In this document: one piece after another, positions 55,122-64,000 of the stretch
Numbering within the stretch: position 1 is the first letter of the stretch
Layout: every line of letters starts with the position of its first letter
Notes under the pieces: generated by a model
What the model saw: only the letters and a program-made list of their open reading frames with translations
What the model was told of the DNA's origin: nothing
Database searches by the model: none
Made by a program: the position numbers and the translations under genes
NCBI RefSeq assembly: GCF_018687935.1
Contig: NZ_CP061308.1
Location: 986,048-1,050,047 of the forward strand
Direction of reading: 5' to 3'
Source of the DNA: Polynucleobacter sp. JS-JIR-5-A7
GTDB lineage: Bacteria > Pseudomonadota > Gammaproteobacteria > Burkholderiales > Burkholderiaceae
Length of the DNA: 64,000 bases

Positions 55122-57707
55122 ATGTTAGAAGCCTATAACGCACAAGTTGCTGAAAGAGCAGCTCTTGGGATTCCAGCTCTTCCCCTGACCAAGGATCAAA
55201 CTGCTGAATTAGTAAAGTTACTCAAAAGTCCTCCTGCCGGTAAGGAAGCTGAACTATTAGAGCTTATTACCAATCGCGTTCCAGCAGGGGTTGATGATGC
55301 CGCCAAGGTCAAAGCAGAATTTTTAGATACCGTTGCTAAAGGAACAGAAAAATCTCCTTTGATTTCGCGTGTCAAAGCAACTGAATTATTGGGTACCATG
55401 CTTGGTGGCTACAACATCAAACCATTGGTTGAGCTGTTGACGGATGCCGAATGCGGTACAGCTGCCGCCCAAGCCCTCAAGAAAACACTTTTGATGTTTG
55501 ATTATTTCAATGACGTGCATGAGCTAGCTGAAAAAGGTAACGCTAACGCTAAAGCAGTAATGAAAAGCTGGGCTGATGCAGAGTGGTTTACGAGGCGCCC
55601 TGCTGTTCCAGAAAGCCTGAAGCTCACAGTATTCAAAGTCACTGGTGAGACCAATACTGACGATCTCTCTCCTGCGCCTGATGCATGGAGTCGTCCAGAT
55701 ATCCCCTTGCATGCAACGATCATGCTAAAGAACCCACGTCCAGGTATCGAGCCTGATGAATCTGGTGTTCGCGGCCCGATGAAGCAAATCGCCACCCTCC
55801 AGAAAAAAGGCAATCAAATTGCTTATGTTGGTGATGTGGTGGGTACTGGCTCATCACGTAAGTCTGCAACTAACTCTGTTCTTTGGTGGACTGGTCAGGA
55901 TATTCCATTCGTACCAAACAAGCGCTTTGGTGGCGTTTGTTTGGGTGGCAACATTGCTCCAATCTTCTTTAATACCATGGAAGATTCTGGCGCACTCCCA
56001 ATCGAATTGGATGTATCGCAAATGAATATGGGTGATGAGATTGAACTCCGCCCTTACGAAGGCAAAGTATTTAAGAACGGTCAAGAGATTACTACTTTCG
56101 CCCTCAAATCCCCAGTGATTTTGGATGAAGTCCGTGCGGGTGGACGTATTCCTTTGATCGTAGGTAGAGGCTTGACGGCTAAAGCTCGCGCGGCATTGGG
56201 TTTACCAGCTTCCACTGAATTCCGCCTCCCAGTAAGTCCGCCTGATAACAACAAAGGTTTCAGCTTGGCCCAGAAGATGGTGGGTCGTGCCTGTGGCTTA
56301 CCAGAAGGTCAAGGCGTCCGTCCTGGAACCTATTGCGAACCACGTATGACCACTGTTGGCTCACAAGACACCACCGGTCCGATGACGCGTGATGAATTAA
56401 AAGACTTGGCTTGCTTGGGTTTCTCTTCTGACTTGGTCATGCAGTCTTTTTGTCACACCTCCGCTTATCCAAAGCCAGTGGATATTCGTACACAACACGA
56501 ATTACCACCATTCATGACAAATCGTGGCGGCGTTGCATTACGCCCAGGTGACGGTGTGATTCACAGTTGGTTAAACCGTTTACTTCTTCCCGATACTTGC
56601 GGTACTGGTGGCGATAGCCACACCCGTTTCCCAATCGGCATTTCCTTTCCTGCTGGATCAGGCTTAGTTGCCTTTGCAGCTGCTACTGGCGTCATGCCAT
56701 TAGATATGCCTGAGTCTGTATTGGTGCGTTTTAAAGGCAAGATGCAGCCTGGCATTACCTTGCGTGACTTAGTAAATGCAATCCCTTTGTACGCAATCAA
56801 AAAGGGTTTGCTGACAGTTGAGAAGCAAGGTAAGAAGAATATTTTCTCTGGTCGCATTTTAGAAATCGAAGGCTTACCTGATCTGAAAGTTGAGCAAGCC
56901 TTTGAATTGTCTGATGCTTCTGCTGAACGCTCTGCTGGCGGCTGCACCGTTCACCTGAATAAAGAACCTATCATTGAGTACATGCAGTCCAACATCACTT
57001 TGATGAAGTGGATGATTGCCAATGGTTATGAAGACAAGCGTACTCTTGGACGTCGTATTAAAGCCATGGAAGCTTGGATTGCAAATCCTCAATTACTCAA
57101 AGCTGATGCGAATGCAGACTATGCCGAGATCATCGAAATCAATATCGATGAAATCAAAGAGCCTATTCTTGCCTGCCCTAACGACCCAGATGATGTGAAA
57201 ATATTGTCTGAAGTTGCTGGCGATAAGATTGATGAAGTCTTCATTGGCTCATGCATGACAAACATTGGCCACTTCCGCGCTGCTGGACAAGTATTACAAG
57301 GCAAGAAAGATATGCCAACCCGTTTATGGGTAGCACCTCCTACCAAGATGGATGCGATGATCTTGATGGAAGAAGGCTATTACGGCATGCTGGGCGCGGC
57401 TGGTGCACGCATGGAGAGCCCAGGTTGTTCATTGTGCATGGGCAATCAAGCGCAGATTCGTAAGGGTTCTACAGCGGTATCAACTTCTACCCGCAACTTC
57501 CCTAATCGCTTAGGTATTGATACCCGTGTGTATTTGGCATCTGCCGAATTAGCGTCTGTAGCTGCCCTCTTGGGTCGCTTACCTACTCCTGCTGAATATT
57601 TGGAACAAGTAAAAGCGCTTGATGCTAAGGCTGGCGATGTTTATAAATATATGAGCTTCGACAAGATTAAGTCATTTAGCGACGTTGCTGATACAGTAGC
57701 GGTGTAA
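55122..57707 (+). CDS. acnB: Aconitate hydratase B
   Basis: 861-aa bifunctional aconitase / 2-methylisocitrate dehydratase of the B type. An N-terminal HEAT-like domain (about 1-160) precedes the swivel and catalytic domains. [4Fe-4S] ligands lie in [14 protein letters not shown] and [11 protein letters not shown] with a further Cys in [36 protein letters not shown] marks the domain linker. Full length. It is followed by a strong terminator. Confidence 0.97.
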   Translation: MLEAYNAQVAERAALGIPALPLTKDQTAELVKLLKSPPAGKEAELLELITNRVPAGVDDAAKVKAEFLDTVAKGTEKSPLISRVKATELLGTMLGGYNIKPLVELLTDAECGTAAAQALKKTLLMFDYFNDVHELAEKGNANAKAVMKSWADAEWFTRRPAVPESLKLTVFKVTGETNTDDLSPAPDAWSRPDIPLHATIMLKNPRPGIEPDESGVRGPMKQIATLQKKGNQIAYVGDVVGTGSSRKSATNSVLWWTGQDIPFVPNKRFGGVCLGGNIAPIFFNTMEDSGALPIELDVSQMNMGDEIELRPYEGKVFKNGQEITTFALKSPVILDEVRAGGRIPLIVGRGLTAKARAALGLPASTEFRLPVSPPDNNKGFSLAQKMVGRACGLPEGQGVRPGTYCEPRMTTVGSQDTTGPMTRDELKDLACLGFSSDLVMQSFCHTSAYPKPVDIRTQHELPPFMTNRGGVALRPGDGVIHSWLNRLLLPDTCGTGGDSHTRFPIGISFPAGSGLVAFAAATGVMPLDMPESVLVRFKGKMQPGITLRDLVNAIPLYAIKKGLLTVEKQGKKNIFSGRILEIEGLPDLKVEQAFELSDASAERSAGGCTVHLNKEPIIEYMQSNITLMKWMIANGYEDKRTLGRRIKAMEAWIANPQLLKADANADYAEIIEINIDEIKEPILACPNDPDDVKILSEVAGDKIDEVFIGSCMTNIGHFRAAGQVLQGKKDMPTRLWVAPPTKMDAMILMEEGYYGMLGAAGARMESPGCSLCMGNQAQIRKGSTAVSTSTRNFPNRLGIDTRVYLASAELASVAALLGRLPTPAEYLEQVKALDAKAGDVYKYMSFDKIKSFSDVADTVAV

Positions 57708-57745
57708 TACTCAACATCCCAAGCTAGCAAGAAGTTGGAAAATAG

Positions 57746-57777
57746 AAAAGGCGATTAAGTGATCGCCTTTTTCTTTT
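57746..57777 (+). terminator. Rho-independent terminator after acnB
   Basis: Stem AAAAGGCGAT / ATCGCCTTTT has loop TAAGTG and is followed by TTCTTTT, 38 bp after the acnB stop. The A/T symmetry means it may also serve the convergent spermidine-synthase-like gene. Confidence 0.88.
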
Positions 57778-57790
57778 AGATCCCGAACGA

Positions 57791-58555
57791 TTAAATCGAG
57801 AGTTTATTTTCTTGGTGTGCATTTTCGCGACTGATACCAGTTACCCACTTATTGGTAGGTAAGCCCGTCTTTTCCATAATGAGCTTTGCACGTTTTGAAA
57901 CATCCTGCCATTCAGCTTCTAACTGAGGACCTTTGAATGCGATTGCGACAACATTGCAATCATGCGATTCTGGAAACAATAAAACACGGTTATCAAAAGC
58001 CTCACAGATATTCTGAAGATTGATATCAAAACTTTGATGACGTGAGAACAAGTTCACCGTCATAACGCCAGGACTATTTAGAATATCAAAGCAACCTTGA
58101 TAAAACTCCAGTGAGCTTGCGGCAGGTCCATCACATATGGCGTCATACAGGTCAACCTGAACTGCGTCAAATTGATTCTTATATCGGTTCAATTGAACAA
58201 ACGTCTTAGCATCAGCCTGCAGTGTCTCCAGCCTACGATCATCATTCGCCATAAAAAACATAGATCGAGCAGCCACTATGACCGCAGGATTGAGTTCAAC
58301 TACCGTTGTTTTTACTGCCGGACAGTGACGATGTTGAAACTTTGCCAATGCACCCGTACCCAAACCTAATTGCGCCACCTTCATACCAGGTTTGGTCTCT
58401 AAAAATAGTAACCAAGCCATCATTTGCTGGTTATATTCAAGATAGATTTCATCAGGATCTCGAATACGCATTGCCCCTTGAATGAGTTCAGTTCCAAAAT
58501 GCAGATAGCGTACTCCCCCACTTTCTGAAAAGGTCACTGGCTCCATCAACATCAT
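57791..58555 (-). CDS. Spermidine-synthase-like methyltransferase-fold protein
   Basis: 254-aa Rossmann-fold protein of the spermidine synthase family. It has RYLHFGTELIQGAMRI, the nucleotide-binding loop VAQLGLGTGALAKF, ELNPAVIVAARSMF and DAKTFVQLNRYKNQFDAVQVDLYDA, where the Asp-x-Asp region corresponds to the catalytic site. Such stand-alone proteins in betaproteobacteria lack the N-terminal propylamine domain and have no proven substrate. The ATG is one of two near 58555. It lies 10 bp after purL and is likely co-transcribed. Confidence 0.8.
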   Translation of the reverse strand: MMLMEPVTFSESGGVRYLHFGTELIQGAMRIRDPDEIYLEYNQQMMAWLLFLETKPGMKVAQLGLGTGALAKFQHRHCPAVKTTVVELNPAVIVAARSMFFMANDDRRLETLQADAKTFVQLNRYKNQFDAVQVDLYDAICDGPAASSLEFYQGCFDILNSPGVMTVNLFSRHQSFDINLQNICEAFDNRVLLFPESHDCNVVAIAFKGPQLEAEWQDVSKRAKLIMEKTGLPTNKWVTGISRENAHQENKLSI

Positions 58556-58565
58556 CTAATGGGTC

Positions 58566-61500
58566 TTAATTAGCCCAGCGACGTGCATTACGGAACAAAC
58601 GCAACCAAGGGCTAGCGCCATCTGGCGTATCCAACCACTCTGGTGGGCACCAACTCATTTGTACTGCTCTGAATACCCGCTCGGGATGAGGCATCATCAC
58701 TGTAAAGCGACCATCAGCGGTAGTGACTCCAGTTAAGCCCCCAGGTGATCCATTGGGATTCATTGGATAGATCTCCGTTGGATTGCCTTGGTGATCAACA
58801 AAGCGTAATGCTGCTAAGCCCTGCTGGGTAATCTGATCTAAGCTTCCCTGTTGACTGAAATTGGCAAATCCTTCGCCGTGTGCAATTGCGATTGGGAGTT
58901 GGCTACCTTCCATGCCTTGAGTAAAGATGGAAGGCGATGCGAGCACTTTTGCCATGACTAAACGGGCTTCATATTGCTCAGACTGGTTGCGGGTGAACTT
59001 CGGCCAAGCCTCAGCACCAGGAATAATCCCTGCCAGATTGCTCATCATTTGGCAGCCATTGCAAACGCCTAAGGCAAAACTATCTTGGCGATTAAAGAAG
59101 CTGGAGAATTGATCTCGTAGTTTTTGATTGAATAAAATGGTTTTTGCCCAACCTTCACCGGCACCTAAAACATCACCGTAACTAAATCCCCCACACGCGA
59201 TAAGACCACGGAAATCATCCAGCTTCGCCTTACCACTGAGTAGGTCTGACATATGAACGTCGTAACTATCAAATCCAGCCCAATTGACGGCATAAGCCAT
59301 TTCTACATGGGAGTTAACGCCTTGCTCACGCAAAATGGCTACTTTTGGTCTCGCATTTTTTGCGATGAATGGTGCGGCAATATTTTCTGCAGCATCAAAC
59401 GTAAGCTTTGGCGACATGCCAGGATCAGATAAGTTATCCAAGAGTGCAAATTCAGAGTCCGCACAGGCTGGGTTATCGCGTAAACGGGCTATTTGATGGC
59501 TCGTATTGCTCCACATCTTGTGCAATACCTCACGCGGTTCTGCAAAGATATTCTTAGCATCGCGCCAAATCTCAATCCGCCCATTGGTATTAGGTTTGCC
59601 AATCACATGGCTATAAGCACTCAGACTTAATTGACGCAAAATTGCAAAGACTTCATCGCGATTTTCCCTACGAATTTGAATAACAGCGCCGAGCTCTTCA
59701 TTAAATAGAGCGCGAATGGTTTGTTCATGTCGACGACCAGATACTTGCTGCGACCAGTTTTTTGCATCACCGTAATCTGGCTCTTGACCTGCATCAACTG
59801 CAATCATATCGACATTGATAGAAACACCCGTATGCGATGCAAATGCCATCTCGGCTACACAAGCCAGCAAGCCACCATCAGAACGATCGTGATAGGCAAG
59901 CAATTTATTTTCTTTGCGCAACTCAATTATTGCTTTAGCCAATGACTTGAGATCTTCTGGATGGTCTAGATCGGGCGCTGACTTACCAGATTGATTGAGT
60001 ACTTGTGCCAAGATACTGCCAGCCATACGATTCTGACCGCGACCTAAGTCAATCAGAATTAACTCAGTTTCTAATACTGACCCATCTTGATTTTTTAATT
60101 GCAATAATGGTGTTGCTGTTTTGCGAACGTCTTGAACAGCAGCAAATGCAGAAATAATGAGAGAAACTGGAGCGACCACTTTCTTAGCCCCGCTACCATC
60201 ACGCCATTCGGTTGCCATAGACAATGAATCTTTTCCTACTGGAATAGAGATACCCAAGGCGGGACACAATTCCATACCAACGGCTTTAACAGAGTCATAT
60301 AACTTCGCGTCTTCGCCTGGAGCACCGCAAGCAGCCATCCAGTTAGCAGATAGTTTGACATCTTCAAGACGACGAATATCTGCTGCCAATAAATTGGTCA
60401 ACGCCTCACCAACTGCCATACGCGCTGCTGCTGGGGCATCAATAACTGCCAATGGGGATCTTTCACCCATAGACATCACTTCGCCACGGTAGCCCTTATG
60501 GTCCATCAAAGTGACAGCACAGTCTGCAACAGGTACTTGCCATGGACCTACAAATTGATCGCGCGCATTTAAACCACCAACGGTTCTATCGCCAATAGTG
60601 ATTAAGAACGATTTACTTGCAACAGTAGGTTGCTGTAGCACCCAAGCAATGCATTGCGCTAGATCTGTATCAGTAACATCAAGTTCTGTAAATTCTTGGT
60701 GAACACGTTTCACATCACGATGCATACGGGGAGGCTTACCCAGCAACACTTCCATCGGCATGTTGATCGGTAATGCAGCATCTGTACCTGACGGATGTTT
60801 CGAATCGACTAATTGCAATTGACGCTCGGTAGTTGCTTCACCAACTACGGCAAATGGGCAGCGTTCACGCTCGCAAAAAGATTTAAATAAATCGAGGTCT
60901 TTGGCCTCTATCGCTAGTACATAACGCTCTTGAGACTCATTACACCAAATCTCAGCAGGGCTCATACCGCTCTCTTCAAGCGGAACGCTGCGCAGCTTGA
61001 AGGTAGCACCTAAACCCGCACCATCAGCAAGTTCAGGGAAGGCATTAGATAGGCCGCCTGCGCCAACGTCATGAATAGACACAATCGGGTTATTCTCACC
61101 CAATGCTCGGCAGGCGTTAATCACTTCTTGTGCACGTCGCTCCATTTCTGGATTACCGCGCTGTACTGAATCAAAATCTAAATCTGCTGTATTGGTGCCA
61201 GTAGCTACTGAGCTACCAGTTGCGCCACCCATGCCAATCCGCATGCCTGGACCACCCAATTGAATTAACAAGTGTCCAGATTGAATTGCTTTTTTTGCAG
61301 TATGTATGGCATCAATACTGCCAATACCACCTGCAATCATGATGGGCTTGTGATAGCCGCGACGCTTACCGTCTAAGGTTTGCTCAAAAACCCGGAAGTA
61401 GCCACCCAAAATTGGACGACCAAATTCATTATTGAATGCAGCACCGCCCAGTGGGCCATCAATCATAATTTGCAAAGGTGTGGCAATCCGTTCAGGCTTG

Positions 61501-62612
61501 CCGTATTGCTCGCTCTCCCAAGGAAGATCAGTTCCAGGAATATTGAGGTTTGACACTGAGAAGCCAGTTAATCCTGCCTTAGGACGACCGCCTACGCCAG
61601 TGGCACCCTCATCCCGAATCTCCCCGCCAGCACCAGTAGAGGCACCAGGGAAAGGCGCTATTGCTGTTGGATGATTGTGAGTTTCTACCTTCATCAAGGT
61701 ATGAACTAAGCGCGTATCTTTTTCGTAGCAATGATCAGCGCCTTGAGGACTCCAAGTTTCAGATTCACAACCTGCCATGACTGCTGAATTATCAGAATAG
61801 GCAACAATCGTCCCTTCTGGTTGGAGTTGATGTGTATTGCGGATCATGGCAAACAAAGACCGCTCTTGATCATCACCATCAATTGTCCAAGTGGAATTGA
61901 AGATCTTATGACGGCAATGCTCACTATTGGCTTGCGCAAACATGATGAGCTCTACATCGCTAGGATTACGCTCAAGGCGTATAAAGTTCTCTGTTAAATA
62001 GGCAACTTCATCATCCGATAAGGCTAAGCCCAATTCTTGATTGGCTTGATCTAGAGCCGAACGACCCTCGGTCAGAACTGGAATGCGGCTTAATGGACGA
62101 TCATCCAAAGTTTGATAAAGATCATTTGCAGCCTCAACAGCATCAATCACTGTTTCTGTCATGCGATCGTGCACTGCAGTCAAAACAGATTGCAACTGTT
62201 CTCGGTTTAATCCTTTTTTACTCTTCCAGGAAAATTGAACTCCGCGTTCGATTCGTAATATAGGCAAGCCGCATTGCTGTGCAATATCCGTTGCCTTACT
62301 TGCCCAAGGAGAAACCGTGCCTAAACGGGGAATCACAATTGCGCTGTGCTCACCACTGGGCCCACTATTGGCCAGACCAAACCAAGATTTGCCTTCACCG
62401 ATTTTCGAACTAAAGGGTTGGCCATAGGTCAATAAACTTGCAAGGACTTCTTGATTTTGACTGCTCAGTTGCGCTTCAGACCAAATGAAGTGAAGAAACT
62501 GGGCTTCAATAGACTCCAGCTCAATTCCTTGGGCTGCTATTGAGGCTAAAAGTCGTTGTTGACGAAACGGGGAAAGCGCATCAGCGCCAGGCAAAAAGTG
62601 GTAAAAAGACAT
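58566..62612 (-). CDS. purL: Phosphoribosylformylglycinamidine synthase
   Basis: 1348-aa single-chain FGAM synthase of the large gammaproteobacterial type. An N-terminal PurS-like domain (about 1-150), a linker, and two AIRS-like ATP domains ([28 protein letters not shown] is the ATP motif, [16 protein letters not shown] the second) precede a C-terminal glutamine amidotransferase with Cys in GVCNGCQMM and MMPHPERVF. It catalyses FGAR to FGAM, the fourth step of purine synthesis. Full length. Confidence 0.97.
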   Translation of the reverse strand: MSFYHFLPGADALSPFRQQRLLASIAAQGIELESIEAQFLHFIWSEAQLSSQNQEVLASLLTYGQPFSSKIGEGKSWFGLANSGPSGEHSAIVIPRLGTVSPWASKATDIAQQCGLPILRIERGVQFSWKSKKGLNREQLQSVLTAVHDRMTETVIDAVEAANDLYQTLDDRPLSRIPVLTEGRSALDQANQELGLALSDDEVAYLTENFIRLERNPSDVELIMFAQANSEHCRHKIFNSTWTIDGDDQERSLFAMIRNTHQLQPEGTIVAYSDNSAVMAGCESETWSPQGADHCYEKDTRLVHTLMKVETHNHPTAIAPFPGASTGAGGEIRDEGATGVGGRPKAGLTGFSVSNLNIPGTDLPWESEQYGKPERIATPLQIMIDGPLGGAAFNNEFGRPILGGYFRVFEQTLDGKRRGYHKPIMIAGGIGSIDAIHTAKKAIQSGHLLIQLGGPGMRIGMGGATGSSVATGTNTADLDFDSVQRGNPEMERRAQEVINACRALGENNPIVSIHDVGAGGLSNAFPELADGAGLGATFKLRSVPLEESGMSPAEIWCNESQERYVLAIEAKDLDLFKSFCERERCPFAVVGEATTERQLQLVDSKHPSGTDAALPINMPMEVLLGKPPRMHRDVKRVHQEFTELDVTDTDLAQCIAWVLQQPTVASKSFLITIGDRTVGGLNARDQFVGPWQVPVADCAVTLMDHKGYRGEVMSMGERSPLAVIDAPAAARMAVGEALTNLLAADIRRLEDVKLSANWMAACGAPGEDAKLYDSVKAVGMELCPALGISIPVGKDSLSMATEWRDGSGAKKVVAPVSLIISAFAAVQDVRKTATPLLQLKNQDGSVLETELILIDLGRGQNRMAGSILAQVLNQSGKSAPDLDHPEDLKSLAKAIIELRKENKLLAYHDRSDGGLLACVAEMAFASHTGVSINVDMIAVDAGQEPDYGDAKNWSQQVSGRRHEQTIRALFNEELGAVIQIRRENRDEVFAILRQLSLSAYSHVIGKPNTNGRIEIWRDAKNIFAEPREVLHKMWSNTSHQIARLRDNPACADSEFALLDNLSDPGMSPKLTFDAAENIAAPFIAKNARPKVAILREQGVNSHVEMAYAVNWAGFDSYDVHMSDLLSGKAKLDDFRGLIACGGFSYGDVLGAGEGWAKTILFNQKLRDQFSSFFNRQDSFALGVCNGCQMMSNLAGIIPGAEAWPKFTRNQSEQYEARLVMAKVLASPSIFTQGMEGSQLPIAIAHGEGFANFSQQGSLDQITQQGLAALRFVDHQGNPTEIYPMNPNGSPGGLTGVTTADGRFTVMMPHPERVFRAVQMSWCPPEWLDTPDGASPWLRLFRNARRWAN

Positions 62613-62633
62613 CCCTAGATTATAAGGTTTTGC

Positions 62634-63308
62634 CTACACTAGGCGACCACCCTGCAGGTGTAGCTGGCGCTGGCACCGATTGGCCAAGGCGGGATCATGT
62701 GTGACCAATATGAGGGTAGATTTGCTGGCTTGATTGAGCTCAAACAGTAACTGAATCACCCTCTCTCCGCTGGCCTCATCTAGGCTGCCAGTCGGCTCAT
62801 CAGCGAAAAGAATGTCAGGCTGGACAATAAAGGCTCTAGCAAGGGCTACCCGTTGCTGCTCACCGCCAGACAAGGTTTTGGGGAAATGATTGAGACGGTC
62901 TTGCAAACCCACCTTTTCAAGCCAAGCCACCGCTTCAGCCTTAGCATCCTTGCGACCGCTCATCTGTGCTGGTAATAAGACATTTTCTAAGGCAGTTAAA
63001 TGAGATAACAACTGAAAGGACTGAAATACAAAGCTCACATGGGAAGCGCGTAGCTTTGCCCGTCCATCTTCATCCAGAGTATTGAGGTCTTGACCCATCA
63101 GGTAAACGTTTCCAGAGCTTGGCAGATCCAGTCCAGCCAGCAAGCCTAACAAGGTACTTTTACCGGATCCTGAGGCTCCAGTAATGGCGACACTTTCTCC
63201 CTGTGTAATATCAAAACAAATGTCGTGCAAAATGGTCAATGAGCCATCGCTAGATGACACTTGTTTTCCGAGATGGTTTGCGCTCAATACTTTTGTTGGA
63301 ATGCTCAT
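62634..63308 (-). CDS. ABC transporter ATP-binding protein (LolD/YbbA-like)
   Basis: 224 aa from the ATG at 63306-63308. Walker [11 protein letters not shown]-loop FVFQSFQLL, signature [15 protein letters not shown], Walker [13 protein letters not shown] and H-loop VTHDPAL are all present. The type is LolD/YbbA, pairing with an inner-membrane FtsX-like permease that is not within the window. The divergent TesA-like gene begins only 2 bp away, the tesA-ybbA arrangement of E. coli. Confidence 0.92.
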   Translation of the reverse strand: MSIPTKVLSANHLGKQVSSSDGSLTILHDICFDITQGESVAITGASGSGKSTLLGLLAGLDLPSSGNVYLMGQDLNTLDEDGRAKLRASHVSFVFQSFQLLSHLTALENVLLPAQMSGRKDAKAEAVAWLEKVGLQDRLNHFPKTLSGGEQQRVALARAFIVQPDILFADEPTGSLDEASGERVIQLLFELNQASKSTLILVTHDPALANRCQRQLHLQGGRLV

Positions 63309-63310
63309 AA

Positions 63311-63970
63311 ATGATTCAAAGTTGGTGGACCTGCAAAAAACAGCAATTGCTATCAATAGGCTTATTTTGCCTGTTAATCCCCATTGCCACAGCGATTCAC
63401 GCCAATCCTGTGATCTTGGTCGTGGGCGATAGCCTTTCAGCTGAATATGGCTTACCCAAAGGGTCAGGCTGGGTCAAGCTTCTTGAAGGGCAATTACAAA
63501 AACAATCTAGTCCTTGGACAGTCTTTAATGCCAGCATTAGCGGAGAAACTACTTCGGGGGGTCACAATCGCCTACCTGCACTCCTAGAGTCTAAAAAACC
63601 AGGAATGGTTTTGTTAGAGCTCGGCGCAAACGACGCATTACGCGGACTATCAATTGAGCAAACTCAAAATAACCTTCGAAGAATGATTGTATTGAGCAAA
63701 AAAACTGGTGCAAAGGTTTTACTATTAGGGATGCAAATACCGCCCAATTATGGGCAACATTACACCAAACAATTCAAAGAACTCTATTCAACACTCGCAG
63801 TCCAAGAAGGGGTTGAATTATTACCCTTCTTTTTAAATGGCGTTGCAGCCAATAAAGAACTATTTCAAGCGGATAACATTCACCCCAATGTTGCGGCACA
63901 AGCCATCCTCTTTAAAAACGTATGGGGCGCTATGGCCCCATATCAAAAACTTCTCCAACCATCACAGTAA
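63311..63970 (+). CDS. tesA: Periplasmic GDSL esterase TesA-like
   Basis: 219-aa SGNH-hydrolase. A hydrophobic segment (LSIGLFCLLIPIATAIHA) is a signal peptide. VVGDSLSAEYG carries Ser41, GANDALRG the Gly-Asn motif, and DNIHPN the Asp/His dyad. This is the TesA/arylesterase group that hydrolyses esters and thioesters in the periplasm. Start at the ATG 63311, divergent from the ABC ATPase by 2 bp. 30 bp remain to the window edge. Confidence 0.9.
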   Translation: MIQSWWTCKKQQLLSIGLFCLLIPIATAIHANPVILVVGDSLSAEYGLPKGSGWVKLLEGQLQKQSSPWTVFNASISGETTSGGHNRLPALLESKKPGMVLLELGANDALRGLSIEQTQNNLRRMIVLSKKTGAKVLLLGMQIPPNYGQHYTKQFKELYSTLAVQEGVELLPFFLNGVAANKELFQADNIHPNVAAQAILFKNVWGAMAPYQKLLQPSQ

Positions 63971-64000
63971 AGACCAGTCCAACGTTCTGGATCTACTTTC

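Noticed and set aside
60157..60492. Plus-strand open frames within purL
   Set aside because: Antisense shadows of a strongly conserved gene.

Overview
The window looks like chromosomal DNA of a betaproteobacterium of the Burkholderiaceae, most probably Polynucleobacter or a close relative. This is inferred from gene order (pyrG-kdsA-eno-ftsB; yciB-bolA-parvulin; mltG-tmk-holB-tatD), protein flavour, short intergenic gaps and moderate GC. No search could be run. Most of the window is ordinary housekeeping DNA. The accessory interest lies in the first 15 kb and in a few small spots further on.

Layout. (1) 1-6.6 kb: a minus-strand operon runs metallophosphoesterase (PlcP-like), GT4 glycosyltransferase (Agt-like), diacylglycerol kinase, and an OlsB-like acyltransferase cut by the window edge. 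Divergent from it are a PlsC/OlsA-type acyltransferase, a polyphosphate kinase 2 preceded by a good PhoB-box candidate, a CYTH-like protein and a split chromate transporter. (2) 6.6-9.2 kb: a TonB-dependent receptor behind a DUF2946-like small protein. (3) 9.2-14.6 kb: tRNA-Pro and tRNA-Arg, then a 5.2-kb islet bounded by a 47-bp duplication of the tRNA-Arg 3' end. It carries two outer-membrane proteins, a choloylglycine-hydrolase-family amidase and a secreted amidohydrolase-fold protein with an altered metal site. No integrase is visible. (4) 14.7-18 kb: a glutamate/aspartate-type ABC transporter gltIJKL. (5) 18-23 kb: lipoproteins, an EF-hand protein, a fluoroacetate-dehalogenase-like enzyme, a second ppk2 behind a lysine-rich histone-H1-like gene, and an MFS transporter. 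(6) 23-41 kb: FAD oxidase, wrbA, aroC, parvulin, bolA, yciB, msrB, selO, ygfZ, mltG, tmk, holB, tatD, an ankyrin protein and a K+ channel-like protein. (7) 41-47 kb: HNH nuclease, esterases, glyoxylate-pathway enzymes (glxR, hyi), a gene split by an in-frame stop, an M48 peptidase and a DUF4118 protein ending in a 12-G tract. (8) 47-64 kb: tRNA-Asp/Glu/Ala, gltX, hslO, the ftsB-eno-kdsA-pyrG block, acnB, purL and a tesA/ABC-ATPase divergon.

The most coherent possible system is a phosphate-stress module in the first 5.5 kb. PlcP would release phosphate heads from phospholipids to leave diacylglycerol. Agt would convert that to glycolipid, DgkA would recycle the surplus to phosphatidate, and OlsB/OlsA-type acyltransferases could make ornithine lipid. 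PPK2 and a CYTH-like protein would handle polyphosphate. Two PhoB-like boxes, one strong and one weak, sit in the two control regions. The second coherent unit is the tRNA-Arg islet, whose four proteins all carry signal peptides and look like an envelope or periplasmic amide-processing set.
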